From Desulfuromonadaceae bacterium UBA2294 (GTDB lineage Bacteria > Desulfobacterota > Desulfuromonadia > Desulfuromonadales > UBA2294): DNA of 12,001 nucleotides. The notes below the pieces were generated by a model that was given only the letters and a program-made list of their open reading frames with translations, was not told the DNA's origin and ran no database searches. The stretch covers positions 1 to 12,001 of the forward strand of contig DDWE01000040.1 in the NCBI GenBank assembly GCA_002345625.1, written 5' to 3'. Shown here piece after piece: positions 5,335-12,001 of the stretch. The translations under genes and the position numbers were made by a program. Positions within the stretch are counted from its first letter, which is position 1. Every line of letters begins with the position of its first letter.

Positions 5335-7413
5335 ATGAAGAAATATCTGCTGCTCGGAGTACTGATCGTCGCCCTGGGGCTGTCAACTCTGGTCGTTCTG
5401 GCCCGGGTGCTGATCACCCCGGAGCGGGTGCGGCAGACTGTTGTCCCGCTGGTTGAATCCACCGTGCACCGTAGCCTTGAACTCGGTTCCATCGACATCG
5501 GTCTGCTCTCCGGTATTACGCTGGACCACGTTGTGCTGTTTGAGGCCGATGGCAAAACCGAGTTTGTCGGTGTTGATCAGGTGGTCCTGCGTTACAGGTT
5601 GCTGCCGCTACTGTTACTGCGGGTGGAGATTGATGAAATCCGCCTCGAACACCCGCGACTGCGCATCGAGCGCAATCCAGCCGGTGTCTTTAATTTTGCC
5701 GATCTGGTGGCCGAACCGACTCCGGGGGCTGCGCCGGTGGCGACGCAAACGGAAACCGGCTCCGTCCCCCCTCTCGATCTGCGCGTCGCGCGGTTTACCC
5801 TTAACGATGGCGCTCTGTACTACAATGACCAACAATCGACCCCGCCAAAGTCGCACACCGTCAGCGCGCTGAATGTGACGGTGCGGAACTTCTCGCTGCG
5901 CGAGTCGTTTCCGGTTGAGGTGGTTGCCGATTGGAACGGCAACGATTTAAAGCTCAGTGGCAATTTTGATCTCGATGATCTTACGACCAAAGCGGTTCTG
6001 GAGTTTAACCGCCTGCAGGTACGGATCGAAGGCGATCTGCTGCATGAAGCGAAAGGGGAGCGGTTGCGCGCCCGACTCCAGGTGCCGCGCATCACCCTGG
6101 CCGACCTGTTGGACTCAATTCCGGCAAACAGTCTGCCCCTGCCCGACAAATTTGCCCCGTCCGGGCGTCTGCAGCTGTCGATCCAGTTCGATGGTCTGCT
6201 CGCTGAACCGCTGGCGTTGATCAAGGAGGCGAATCTCGACCTCGAAGGGGTTTCCGGCCGGGTGGGGGAGTTGCACCCGGTGGTCAATGGGCGGTTGCAT
6301 CTGGCTGGCCGGCAACTCTCCACTGAGGGGTTGTCCGTCGCCCTTGGCGGCGAGAAACTCTTGCTTACGGTACAAAGCGCCGATCTGCTGGCGCAGCCCC
6401 TGGCGGTCGACCTGGCGCTGAGTGCGGATCGGTTCAATGTTGACCAGGCGGTGCCGACAGCGGTGCAACAACCGGAGGCACCGGTTTCAGGGGCAGCGAG
6501 CGCAGAGCCGGTTGAGATCGGGCCATTCTCGTTGCCTCTGCAGGGCACCGTGACCGTCCGCATTGGCGAGCTGTTGGTTAAAGAGATGTTGCTGCAGCCG
6601 TTTGAATTGCGGGCAAGTCTGCGCGACAATGTCGCGCGGATCGACAGTCTGCAGGCGACTCTCGCCGGTGGACAGATACAGGCGGCGGCCCAGATCGATT
6701 TGCGGACAGCAGGGCTGCAGTACACCGGTTCGTCCCGGTTTGACGCGTTGCCGATCAACCCTCTGGTCCGGGCCTTCCAGCCGTCTTTGGCAAAGAGTTT
6801 GTACGGGATCGTTGCTGGCCGCATCGAGCTCAGTGGCAAGGGGACGCTGTCGGAGACCTTGAAAAAGAGTCTGTTGGCAACCGGTGACCTGCAACTGGCC
6901 GACGGCCAGTTGAAAGATCTGCCGGTCCTCGATGCTGTGGCCGGGCAGCTACAGCTCGAACCGTTGCGGGAGTTGAATTTTAATGTCGGACATGCCCGGT
7001 TTGTCCTGCGTGATGAAGTGGCGCAGCTGGACCTGTCCGTGTCCGGCAGTAAGGTGCGCAGTGCCGTAACCGGAACCTTCGGCCTTGATCACAGTCTCGA
7101 TTTACAGGCCGGGCTCGGTCTGTCGCCGGCGCTTGCCAGTCGCCTTGATCGCAAAGGAGGACTGACCCGCCTGTTGAGCGATGCCGATGGGTGGACCACT
7201 GTCCCCTTAAAAATTCGCGGCTCTGCGCAAACGCCGAAGGTGAGTGTCGACACGGCAAAGCTGTCTAAACAGGCGGCGGGGAAGGCTCTGGATCGACTGT
7301 CGGATATGGTGCAGAATAAACTCGATAAAAAACCGGCAGAGACTGAAACCGGCGAAGCCGACCCCTCCAGTCAGAGGATTAATGATGCCTTGAAAGGGCT
7401 CCTCGGTCGTTGA
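5335..7413 (+). CDS. AsmA-family envelope protein
   Basis: A 692-residue AsmA-like protein with one N-terminal membrane anchor (about residues 4-25, after MKK) and a long periplasmic region rich in amphipathic beta-strand pattern. The N-terminal AsmA signature runs from ITPERVR through LEHPRLRIERNPAGVFNF at about residues 105-122. The C-terminal part (about 515-640) resembles the AsmA-2 domain (LTATGDL-like strands, VRSAVTGTFGLD). AsmA/TamB/YhdP-type proteins form bridge-like grooves and are implicated in outer-membrane assembly and phospholipid transport; the role of this one is inferred from fold only. The ATG at 5335 is preferred because GAGGGGG lies about 4 bases before it. An ATG at 5323 overlaps the EVE stop (ATGA) but has no ribosome binding site. 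The last about 35 residues are charged and probably disordered. It lies between the EVE and ferritin-like genes in one apparent operon. Confidence 0.87.
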   Translation: MKKYLLLGVLIVALGLSTLVVLARVLITPERVRQTVVPLVESTVHRSLELGSIDIGLLSGITLDHVVLFEADGKTEFVGVDQVVLRYRLLPLLLLRVEIDEIRLEHPRLRIERNPAGVFNFADLVAEPTPGAAPVATQTETGSVPPLDLRVARFTLNDGALYYNDQQSTPPKSHTVSALNVTVRNFSLRESFPVEVVADWNGNDLKLSGNFDLDDLTTKAVLEFNRLQVRIEGDLLHEAKGERLRARLQVPRITLADLLDSIPANSLPLPDKFAPSGRLQLSIQFDGLLAEPLALIKEANLDLEGVSGRVGELHPVVNGRLHLAGRQLSTEGLSVALGGEKLLLTVQSADLLAQPLAVDLALSADRFNVDQAVPTAVQQPEAPVSGAASAEPVEIGPFSLPLQGTVTVRIGELLVKEMLLQPFELRASLRDNVARIDSLQATLAGGQIQAAAQIDLRTAGLQYTGSSRFDALPINPLVRAFQPSLAKSLYGIVAGRIELSGKGTLSETLKKSLLATGDLQLADGQLKDLPVLDAVAGQLQLEPLRELNFNVGHARFVLRDEVAQLDLSVSGSKVRSAVTGTFGLDHSLDLQAGLGLSPALASRLDRKGGLTRLLSDADGWTTVPLKIRGSAQTPKVSVDTAKLSKQAAGKALDRLSDMVQNKLDKKPAETETGEADPSSQRINDALKGLLGR

Positions 7414-7472
7414 CAGATCGGTTGGAAGCGTGTAATTACGAACGGCAGATTGCAAACACAACAGGAGCGATG

Positions 7473-7955
7473 ATGAGCGGAATTGAGCATTTTAGCGGTT
7501 TTGAAGTCGTCCGCGCCGCAATGGAAGTTGAGAAGCGCGGGCGGGCTTTTTATTCAACGATGGCGACCCGGGCCGAGGACGCTGCTCTGCGCAGCCTCTT
7601 TGCCCGGCTGGCCCAGGATGAAGTGGAACATCTCCATCGCCTCGAGGCGTTGGTTGCCGGTTATGCCAGTGGGGCGTTCTGGGAGGATGAGGAGACGACG
7701 CTCCCTTATCTGCAGCGCTTTCATGCCCGGGAGTTTTTCCCGGATGCCGAGCAGTTGCAGGCGGCACTGGCCGCGCCGGCCCCCGACCTGGCCGCTCTGG
7801 ATCTGGCTATTGCGGCCGAAGATGCCTTTGCCGAGTTTTTTCAAGCGGCGGCTGAGCGGGCGCGTTCGGCCGAAGGACGCGAGGCATTTCATTGGCTGGC
7901 CAAAGAGGAACAGTCACACGGTGCCTTGTTGCGGCAGCGCAAAGAGAGTCTTTAG
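7473..7955 (+). CDS. Ferritin-like / rubrerythrin-type diiron protein
   Basis: A 160-residue four-helix-bundle protein with the two-Glu, two-ExxH pattern of the rubrerythrin diiron domain: Glu20 in AMEVEKRGRAFY, Glu50 and His53 (DEVEHL), Glu116 (IAAEDAF), Glu146 and His149 (KEEQSHG). It lacks the C-terminal rubredoxin CxxC pairs of classical rubrerythrin, so it belongs with the short ferritin-family proteins common in anaerobes. A role in peroxide reduction or iron handling is inferred. Of two adjacent ATG codons, the second (7473) sits 5 bases after AGGAG and is preferred. A longer in-frame start at 7410 would overlap the AsmA-family stop and has no ribosome binding site. The gene lies 59 bases after the AsmA-family gene with no terminator between. 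Its stop codon overlaps that of the leftward gene on the other strand. Confidence 0.88.
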   Translation: MSGIEHFSGFEVVRAAMEVEKRGRAFYSTMATRAEDAALRSLFARLAQDEVEHLHRLEALVAGYASGAFWEDEETTLPYLQRFHAREFFPDAEQLQAALAAPAPDLAALDLAIAAEDAFAEFFQAAAERARSAEGREAFHWLAKEEQSHGALLRQRKESL

Positions 7956-8200
7956 CCGCTGTGATCCTTTTTTGTTCGGCAGATCCCGGCCGCACACAGC
8001 CGCATCAGTAACAGTACGATCGGTGTCCCATGCAGGAGCAGATCGAATATATCCAGCCCCCGATGCAGGGTGCCGGTGAAGAGCCACCGCAGTTTTTCGA
8101 ACAGATGGGGCTCGGGAGCATAAGGTGCAAGGCCGAGCAGCACAGCAGCGATCAGCAGCGGGAAAAGTGGCAGTTTGAGCAGTAAACGACAACCGAACAT
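7952..8200 (-). CDS. Small two-helix inner-membrane protein (annotated elsewhere as 'RND transporter')
   Basis: An 82-residue hydrophobic protein. Helix 1 is at about residues 8-26 (LLLKLPLFPLLIAAVLLGLAP), followed by a short polar segment EPHLFEKLRWL, then GTLHRGLDIFDLLLHG and helix 2 at about 58-72, with a basic C-terminus (CRTKKDH). The pattern PLFPLL...LGLAPY.PEPHL.EKLR.L..GTL.R.LDIFDLLLHG matches, from memory, a family of about 75-residue proteins in deltaproteobacteria and other anaerobes. They are labelled RND transporter, but the protein is far too short to be one. The start at 8200 is supported by GGAGAG four bases upstream; longer in-frame starts extend through the PilZ gene region and are not credible. 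It is convergent with the ferritin-like gene, stop codons overlapping. The function is unknown. Confidence 0.75.
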   Translation of the reverse strand: MFGCRLLLKLPLFPLLIAAVLLGLAPYAPEPHLFEKLRWLFTGTLHRGLDIFDLLLHGTPIVLLLMRLCAAGICRTKKDHSG

Positions 8201-8277
8201 AGTCTCTCCAATGGACAAGGGTGCTGGCTCGAAACCTGAGGTCATGCAGTGTACAGCGGATTGCGTAAGGAGAAAAG

Positions 8278-8613
8278 ATGGGGATTGATAAAAGAGAAGC
8301 ACAACGCTTCCGCAAACGACTGCAACTCCGCTATGGTGAGACGGAGCCGACGCGCATCGGTTTTGCCGAAGATTTGTCTGCAACAGGGATCTTTATCAAG
8401 TCTGTCCAGATCTCCCCGCCCAACACAGTCTTGATTGTGCAGTTGACGACAACGACCCAGGAACTTATCCGGGTCAAAGCCAGGGTTATGTGGGCAAAGA
8501 AAGTCCCTCAAAATATGGCACATCGCATTAAAGGTGGCATGGGTGTACACTTTATTCGTTTTGAAGAGGGTGAGGCCGTTTACCGGCGCGTCTGTGATAG
8601 TCTTAAACGCTAA
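8278..8613 (+). CDS. PilZ domain protein (c-di-GMP binding)
   Basis: A 111-residue single-domain PilZ protein, a cytoplasmic receptor for the second messenger c-di-GMP. Both ligand motifs are intact: RxxxR at R10-R14 (RFRKR) and DxSxxG at 32-37 (DLSATG). The barrel is completed by ARVMWAKK (68-75) and GMGVHF (87-92). The start is well supported by TAAGGAG about 6 bases upstream. It is divergent from the small membrane protein gene at 7952-8200, with 77 bases between starts, and lies 49 bases before the first of four lipoprotein genes. What it controls cannot be read from the sequence. A link between c-di-GMP and the downstream envelope module is inference from position. Confidence 0.92.
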   Translation: MGIDKREAQRFRKRLQLRYGETEPTRIGFAEDLSATGIFIKSVQISPPNTVLIVQLTTTTQELIRVKARVMWAKKVPQNMAHRIKGGMGVHFIRFEEGEAVYRRVCDSLKR

Positions 8614-8640
8614 GCCGTCCGCTGCCGTACTGCAGCGGCT
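8612..8640 (+). other. Small hairpin between PilZ and LPP20 genes
   Basis: CCGCTGC (8619-8625) pairs perfectly with GCAGCGG (8632-8638) around a 6-base loop, with further possible outer pairing (AGCCG/CGGCT register). No T-tract follows (CTATCGT), so it is at best a weak attenuator or an mRNA-processing structure and does not clearly separate the PilZ gene from the lipoprotein genes. Confidence 0.35.
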
Positions 8641-8662
8641 ATCGTAAAGAAGGAGTCCGGAC

Positions 8663-9220
8663 ATGAAGACAAGAATGCGGATCTTGGCCATAGTACTGCT
8701 GTGCCTTGGTGTTGTCGCCCTGGCGGGCTGTTCAAGCAAGACCAAGCTGGTTTCCGGTGCCCCCGATTGGGTTAACATGGGCAGCGGCGCTTTCGATGAT
8801 GACGGGTCGAAGATGTTCTATGGTGTTGGTGTTGTCACCGGCATCAGTAGCCCGTCATTGTCACGCGAAACCGCCGAGCAGCGGGCACGGGCAGAGATCG
8901 CTCGTCAGTTACAGACCTACGTCACCGACCTGTACCGGGATTATCAGGTCGCGACCGACATCCGCGCCGGGCAGCCGGCACAGGAAGAGCAGCATATTGA
9001 CGCCACGCTGAAAAGCCTGGCCGAGATCACCGTGCGCGGGGCCAAGGTGGTTGAATTCTGGCGGCAGCCCGATACCGACACGATTTACGCTCTGGCCAAA
9101 CTGGATGTGACCGGGTTCAAGTCGGCGATCGTCGATATGGGGGGCCTTGACCCCGGCTTTCGCGGTTATGTCCGTGAACACGCCGAGCAGGCCTTCGATT
9201 CTCTCAAACAGCCGAAGTAA
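8663..9220 (+). CDS. LPP20-family lipoprotein
   Basis: A 185-residue predicted outer-membrane lipoprotein. The signal peptide has a basic start (MKTRMR), a hydrophobic core at 7-19 and lipobox LAGC with the lipidated Cys at 23. The mature part has the LPP20 pattern: PDWV at 34-37, FYGVGVVTG at 52-60, then a helix with repeated Ala/Arg (AEQRARAEIARQL, 71-83), and a strand pair ending IYALAKLDV. LPP20-type proteins include a Helicobacter pylori surface lipoprotein and Vibrio FlgP, but no single biochemical function is known. The start is supported by AAGGAG 8 bases upstream. A second, related protein is encoded at 11153, flanking the two other lipoprotein genes. The LpoB-like gene follows after 10 bases, so the two are co-transcribed. 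Confidence 0.88.
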   Translation: MKTRMRILAIVLLCLGVVALAGCSSKTKLVSGAPDWVNMGSGAFDDDGSKMFYGVGVVTGISSPSLSRETAEQRARAEIARQLQTYVTDLYRDYQVATDIRAGQPAQEEQHIDATLKSLAEITVRGAKVVEFWRQPDTDTIYALAKLDVTGFKSAIVDMGGLDPGFRGYVREHAEQAFDSLKQPK

Positions 9221-9230
9221 GGAGTCCTTT

Positions 9231-9830
9231 ATGACGCAGATGAGGAATGTGGTGCTGGGCCTTGGACTGTTGTTGCTGCTGGGTGCGTGCGGGACAACGG
9301 TGCAGCGGTTGGAGACCAGCGAAGTGAAAGATCTCTCTGGGCGCTGGAACGATAGTGATAGCCAGATGGTCTCCGAGGCGATGATTGAGGATTGCCTGAA
9401 TCGGCCCTGGCTGACCGAGTTTGTGCAACGCACCGGTAAGAAACCGGACGTCATCGTCGGCACGATCCGCAATCGCTCCAGTGAACATATTGCCACCGAA
9501 ACCTTTACCAAGGATCTCGAGCGTGCTGTGATCAACTCCGGCCGCGCCAATTTTGTCGCTTCGGCCGAGGAGCGACTCGGAGTGCGGGGGGAACGTCTTG
9601 ATCAGGATCTGAACGCCGCACCGCTAAGCCGCAAGGCTCCGGGGATGGAGGCGGGTGCCGATTACATGCTGATCGGTTCGCTCAATTCCATTGTTGACCA
9701 GGAGAAAGGCGACAAGGTGATCTATTATCAGGTCGACCTCGAGCTGGTCGATATGGCGAATAATCGCAAAGTCTGGATCGGCAACAAAAAAATCAAGAAG
9801 TTTGTCAGCCGTAGCAGCTTCGGATTCTAG
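9231..9830 (+). CDS. LpoB-like lipoprotein (putative penicillin-binding protein activator)
   Basis: A 199-residue lipoprotein with a short signal peptide and lipobox LGAC (Cys20). The mature region has an LpoB/CsgG-like alpha-beta fold: DVIVGTIRNRSSEHI at about 65-79, TETFTKDLERAVINSGR (80-96), a variable loop, then GADYMLIGSLNSI (about 142-154), YYQVDLELVDMANNRKVW and KKIKKF. In Escherichia coli LpoB reaches from the outer membrane to activate PBP1b. Orthologous function is not shown here, because this family is broad and the gene is not beside a PBP gene. The ATG at 9231 follows AAGGAG by 6 bases; a longer in-frame frame beginning at 9147 overlaps the previous gene and lacks a signal peptide. 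It is tightly packed between the LPP20 and COG3014 genes. Confidence 0.87.
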   Translation: MTQMRNVVLGLGLLLLLGACGTTVQRLETSEVKDLSGRWNDSDSQMVSEAMIEDCLNRPWLTEFVQRTGKKPDVIVGTIRNRSSEHIATETFTKDLERAVINSGRANFVASAEERLGVRGERLDQDLNAAPLSRKAPGMEAGADYMLIGSLNSIVDQEKGDKVIYYQVDLELVDMANNRKVWIGNKKIKKFVSRSSFGF

Positions 9831-9836
9831 CCTGTA

Positions 9837-11126
9837 GTGTCGAGCGTGTGCCTTAGTTCAGCTTACCTGCGGGTCATCGCGCTGGCTCTTTTCCTGCTTT
9901 TCTCCGGTCTGACCGGTTGTGCGGGGACGCGTTCGGTTCAGGACAAGTCGTGTGCCCTGGCTGGTGCCGGGCGCTTTGATGAGGCTCTGGCCGTTCTTGA
10001 TTCATCTAGCCTGGCCAGCAGCCGTACGGATCGTCTGCTCTACCTGATGGAACGCGGGCTTTTGTTGCACTTGCAAGGGTCTTATACGCAGAGCACGGTG
10101 GTTCTGGATCAGGCCGAACAGCTCAGCGAAGAGCTGTTCACCAAAAGCGTCAGTGCCGGGGCGGCTTCTTTTCTGATCAACGACCAGATCATCGCCTACA
10201 ACGGTGCTGATTATGAAGTGGTCTATCTGAACTATTACAAGGCGTTGAATTATCTGCTTCTGGGCAATCTTGAAGCGGCCGGAGTCGAAGCGCGCAGAGT
10301 CGATCTTAAGCTCCGGCAGTTTGAGGATGCCTACGCCGGAAAGACTGTCTTTAAGGAAGATGCTTTTCTGCGGATGCTGACCGGCCTGATTTACCAGGCG
10401 CAGGGCGACTGGAACAACGCCTTTATTGCTTATCGTCTCGCGCATGACAGCTTTGTGGCCAATCGGCAACTTTACGGCGTGCCGGTTCCGGTCGTGCTCT
10501 GGAGTTTGCTCACGACCACTGCCCAGCGATCCGGCTTGTTGCAGGAGCGGGACACCTATCGGGCGCTGGCTGCTGAGCGCGGCGTTCAGACTGAGCTCAT
10601 TGATAGTCTGGCGGTGGTGCTGATCAATAATGGCCGCATCCCGGTCAAACGAGAGCGCATGGCGTTGTTTCCGACCGAAGAGGGGTTCCCGGTCAAGATT
10701 GCCTTGCCGGAATTCGTGGCCCGTCCCGGCGGCGTCACATCCGCCCGACTGAGTGTCGCCGGTCAGGAGGTGACCGCCGAACCGGTGGAAAATCTGGCGG
10801 CGATCGCATTCAAGAGCCTTGATGATCGTATCGGTCGGGTGCTGGCCAAGGCGATTGCCCGTGCCCTGGCCAAAGAGATCGCCGCCCGGCAGCTCGAGCG
10901 ACAGCATGGTGACGGGGTCGGCTTGTTGTCGCGCCTGTTTAATATTGTGACGGAGAATGCTGATCTGCGCAGTTGGTCAGGGCTCCCCGCCTCTGTACTG
11001 CTCGCCGCTGTGCCGGTCGCGTCCGGTGACCATCCGTATCGGTTGTTTCTCGATGGCCGCCCGGTCGAAGGGTCTCTCGTTGTGCCCGCGCACGGGGTCG
11101 GTTTCGCAGTTCATCGCACCTATTGA
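9837..11126 (+). CDS. COG3014-family lipoprotein with TPR-like region
   Basis: A 429-residue lipoprotein with hydrophobic segment 11-24 and lipobox LTGC (Cys28). Residues about 38-250 are helical and TPR-like, with family-typical stretches: LNYYKALNYLLLGNLEAAGVEARR near 131-154, a DAF..MLTGLIYQAQGDWNNAFIAYR segment near 179-205. The second part is mixed: VVLINNGRIPVKRERMALFP near 263-282, IALPEF, and a GRPVEGSLVVP strand near the end. This matches the COG3014 family, for which I know no established function. The start is GTG at 9837, only 6 bases after the LpoB-like stop; another GTG at 9846 is possible. Neither has a clear ribosome binding site, so translational coupling is likely. The downstream LPP20-like gene starts 26 bases later. 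Confidence 0.87.
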   Translation: MSSVCLSSAYLRVIALALFLLFSGLTGCAGTRSVQDKSCALAGAGRFDEALAVLDSSSLASSRTDRLLYLMERGLLLHLQGSYTQSTVVLDQAEQLSEELFTKSVSAGAASFLINDQIIAYNGADYEVVYLNYYKALNYLLLGNLEAAGVEARRVDLKLRQFEDAYAGKTVFKEDAFLRMLTGLIYQAQGDWNNAFIAYRLAHDSFVANRQLYGVPVPVVLWSLLTTTAQRSGLLQERDTYRALAAERGVQTELIDSLAVVLINNGRIPVKRERMALFPTEEGFPVKIALPEFVARPGGVTSARLSVAGQEVTAEPVENLAAIAFKSLDDRIGRVLAKAIARALAKEIAARQLERQHGDGVGLLSRLFNIVTENADLRSWSGLPASVLLAAVPVASGDHPYRLFLDGRPVEGSLVVPAHGVGFAVHRTY

Positions 11127-11152
11127 CGGCACCGCCTGTCATGGAGGTTCTT

Positions 11153-12001
11153 ATGCGTATCGTGTTGTTTGGCCTTTGCTGTCTGCTGCTTTTTTCGACC
11201 GGTTGTGCGCCGACCATCCCCGACTGGGTGAATGGCCGGAGTGCTCAATATCCGGATGATGCTTACCTGATCGGTGTCGGTACCGGTCCCGATCGTCATC
11301 AGGCCGAAGATCGGGCTCGCTCCACCATTGCCAAGATCTTCAGCGTGCAGGTGCAATCAGCCCAGACCAGCTCGGAGGAGTTCTGGCTCAATCGCCTGGG
11401 CTCCGGGGAGAGTAGCGGTTATCAGCAAAGCGCGCGTTCCGACCTGACGACCCGCACCGATCGTTTGCTCAGCGGCGTGCAGATCGCTCAGGTTTGGGAG
11501 AAACAGCCGCGCGAACTGTATGTGCTGGCGACTCTCGATCGCGGCCAGGTGGCCCATCCGTTGCGCCAGGAACTGGCAGAGATCGATCTGTCAATTCAGA
11601 ATGACATCACACAGGGGGAGGCCGGAAAGACCGCCATTGAACGTCTGGCGCGTTACCTGCGGGCTTTGCAGCGTTTCGAGCGCCGGCATCAGATCGCAGC
11701 CGATCTGGCTATCCTTGTCCCCTCCGGTTATGTAGTCGCCTCGCCTTATACGGCCGCCGACATTGCGGCCCGTGCTGACCGTGAAGCCGGGAACATCAAG
11801 ATCGGGCTCGATTTGAGTGGTGATGAGCAAGGGATTGTCGAAGGTGCTCTGATCTCCGCTCTGGCGCGCAACGGTCTGAAGATCAGCGCCGGGCAGGAGG
11901 GGGATCTGCGCCTGTCGGCCCGGATCGACCTGAACGCTTATCGGACTGATGATCGCTGGAACTGGGTGACGGCGGCGGTCGAAACCCGTTTTCTGCTCCC
12001 C
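11153..12001 (+). CDS. Second LPP20-like lipoprotein, 3' end cut by window edge
   Basis: The open reading frame continues through the window end (283 codons visible). It has a short signal peptide with lipobox STGC (Cys18), then an LPP20-like segment parallel to the protein encoded at 8663: PDWV at 23-26, YLIGVGTG at 38-45, AEDRARSTIAKIF at 51-63, and the strand ELYVLATLDR at 121-130. After this comes a helical part (about 135-180) and an alpha-beta part from about 180 that I do not recognise (IKIGLDLSGDE, then ALISALARNGLKIS). It is longer than simple LPP20 proteins, so it has an additional C-terminal domain that cannot be fully described here. The start is supported by GGAGG 5 bases before the ATG; an earlier ATG at 11141 overlaps that site and is not used. 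It probably belongs to the same operon as the three preceding lipoprotein genes. Confidence 0.82.
   Translation, partial: MRIVLFGLCCLLLFSTGCAPTIPDWVNGRSAQYPDDAYLIGVGTGPDRHQAEDRARSTIAKIFSVQVQSAQTSSEEFWLNRLGSGESSGYQQSARSDLTTRTDRLLSGVQIAQVWEKQPRELYVLATLDRGQVAHPLRQELAEIDLSIQNDITQGEAGKTAIERLARYLRALQRFERRHQIAADLAILVPSGYVVASPYTAADIAARADREAGNIKIGLDLSGDEQGIVEGALISALARNGLKISAGQEGDLRLSARIDLNAYRTDDRWNWVTAAVETRFLLP

Noticed and set aside
5820..6839. 339-codon minus-strand frame opposite the AsmA-family gene
   Set aside because: Its Arg/Ser-rich composition is typical of antisense translation. It has no domain, and the + strand gene has a coherent membrane anchor and family pattern.
8242..8778. 178-codon minus-strand frame over the PilZ gene and start of the LPP20 gene
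   Set aside because: It covers two well-supported + strand genes and their ribosome binding sites and has no recognisable motif.
10002..10907. 301-codon minus-strand frame opposite the COG3014-family gene
   Set aside because: It is an antisense shadow with no signal peptide or domain. The + strand frame has a lipobox and family-specific motifs.

Overview
The window is 12 kb of bacterial chromosome with moderately high GC. It encodes an outer-membrane lipoprotein repertoire typical of Gram-negative bacteria, a strict-anaerobe-type hybrid cluster protein, a rubrerythrin-like diiron protein and a PilZ protein. The combination suggests an anaerobic deltaproteobacterium of the Desulfuromonadales (Geobacter/Desulfuromonas/Pelobacter-like). 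That placement is inferred from gene content and protein style, not from a marker gene. Coding density is high, and no tRNA, rRNA, CRISPR array or insertion sequence is visible.

Left part (1-2680). An integron integrase (intI) runs rightward and is open at the left window edge. A strong hairpin terminator separates it from a leftward cluster: a PA2779-family membrane protein, a PA2778-family C39-like cysteine peptidase lipoprotein with TPR repeats, and a small FmdB-type zinc ribbon. An integron cassette array, if present, would normally lie upstream of intI, outside this window.

Middle part (2681-5326). A 270-base non-coding stretch holds the PA2779 promoter region, with a perfect 14-bp palindrome, and the terminator of hcp. 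hcp (class I hybrid cluster protein, hydroxylamine/NO reductase) runs leftward. Divergent from it is an EVE-domain gene. Their shared intergenic region carries a perfect TTGAC-N4-GTCAA palindrome of the CRP/FNR (HcpR-like) type, plus a third half-site. The palindrome lies at about -41.5 from the start site predicted by an hcp -10 element, so nitrosative-stress or redox control of hcp is the most specific regulatory inference here.

EVE operon (4814-7955). The EVE gene is followed, with overlapping ends, by a long AsmA-family protein and then a ferritin-like diiron protein. The last one ends tail-to-tail, with overlapping stop codons, against a short leftward membrane-protein gene (7952-8200).

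Right part (8278-12001). A PilZ domain protein with intact c-di-GMP motifs precedes four consecutive lipoprotein genes: LPP20 family, LpoB-like, COG3014 family, and a second LPP20-like protein cut by the window end. All four have lipoboxes, and spacing is tight except for the 49 bases after PilZ. They probably form one envelope-associated module whose function is not established. The best candidates for follow-up are this lipoprotein module, the hcp/EVE regulatory array, and the perfect inverted repeat inside the 5' coding region of intI.
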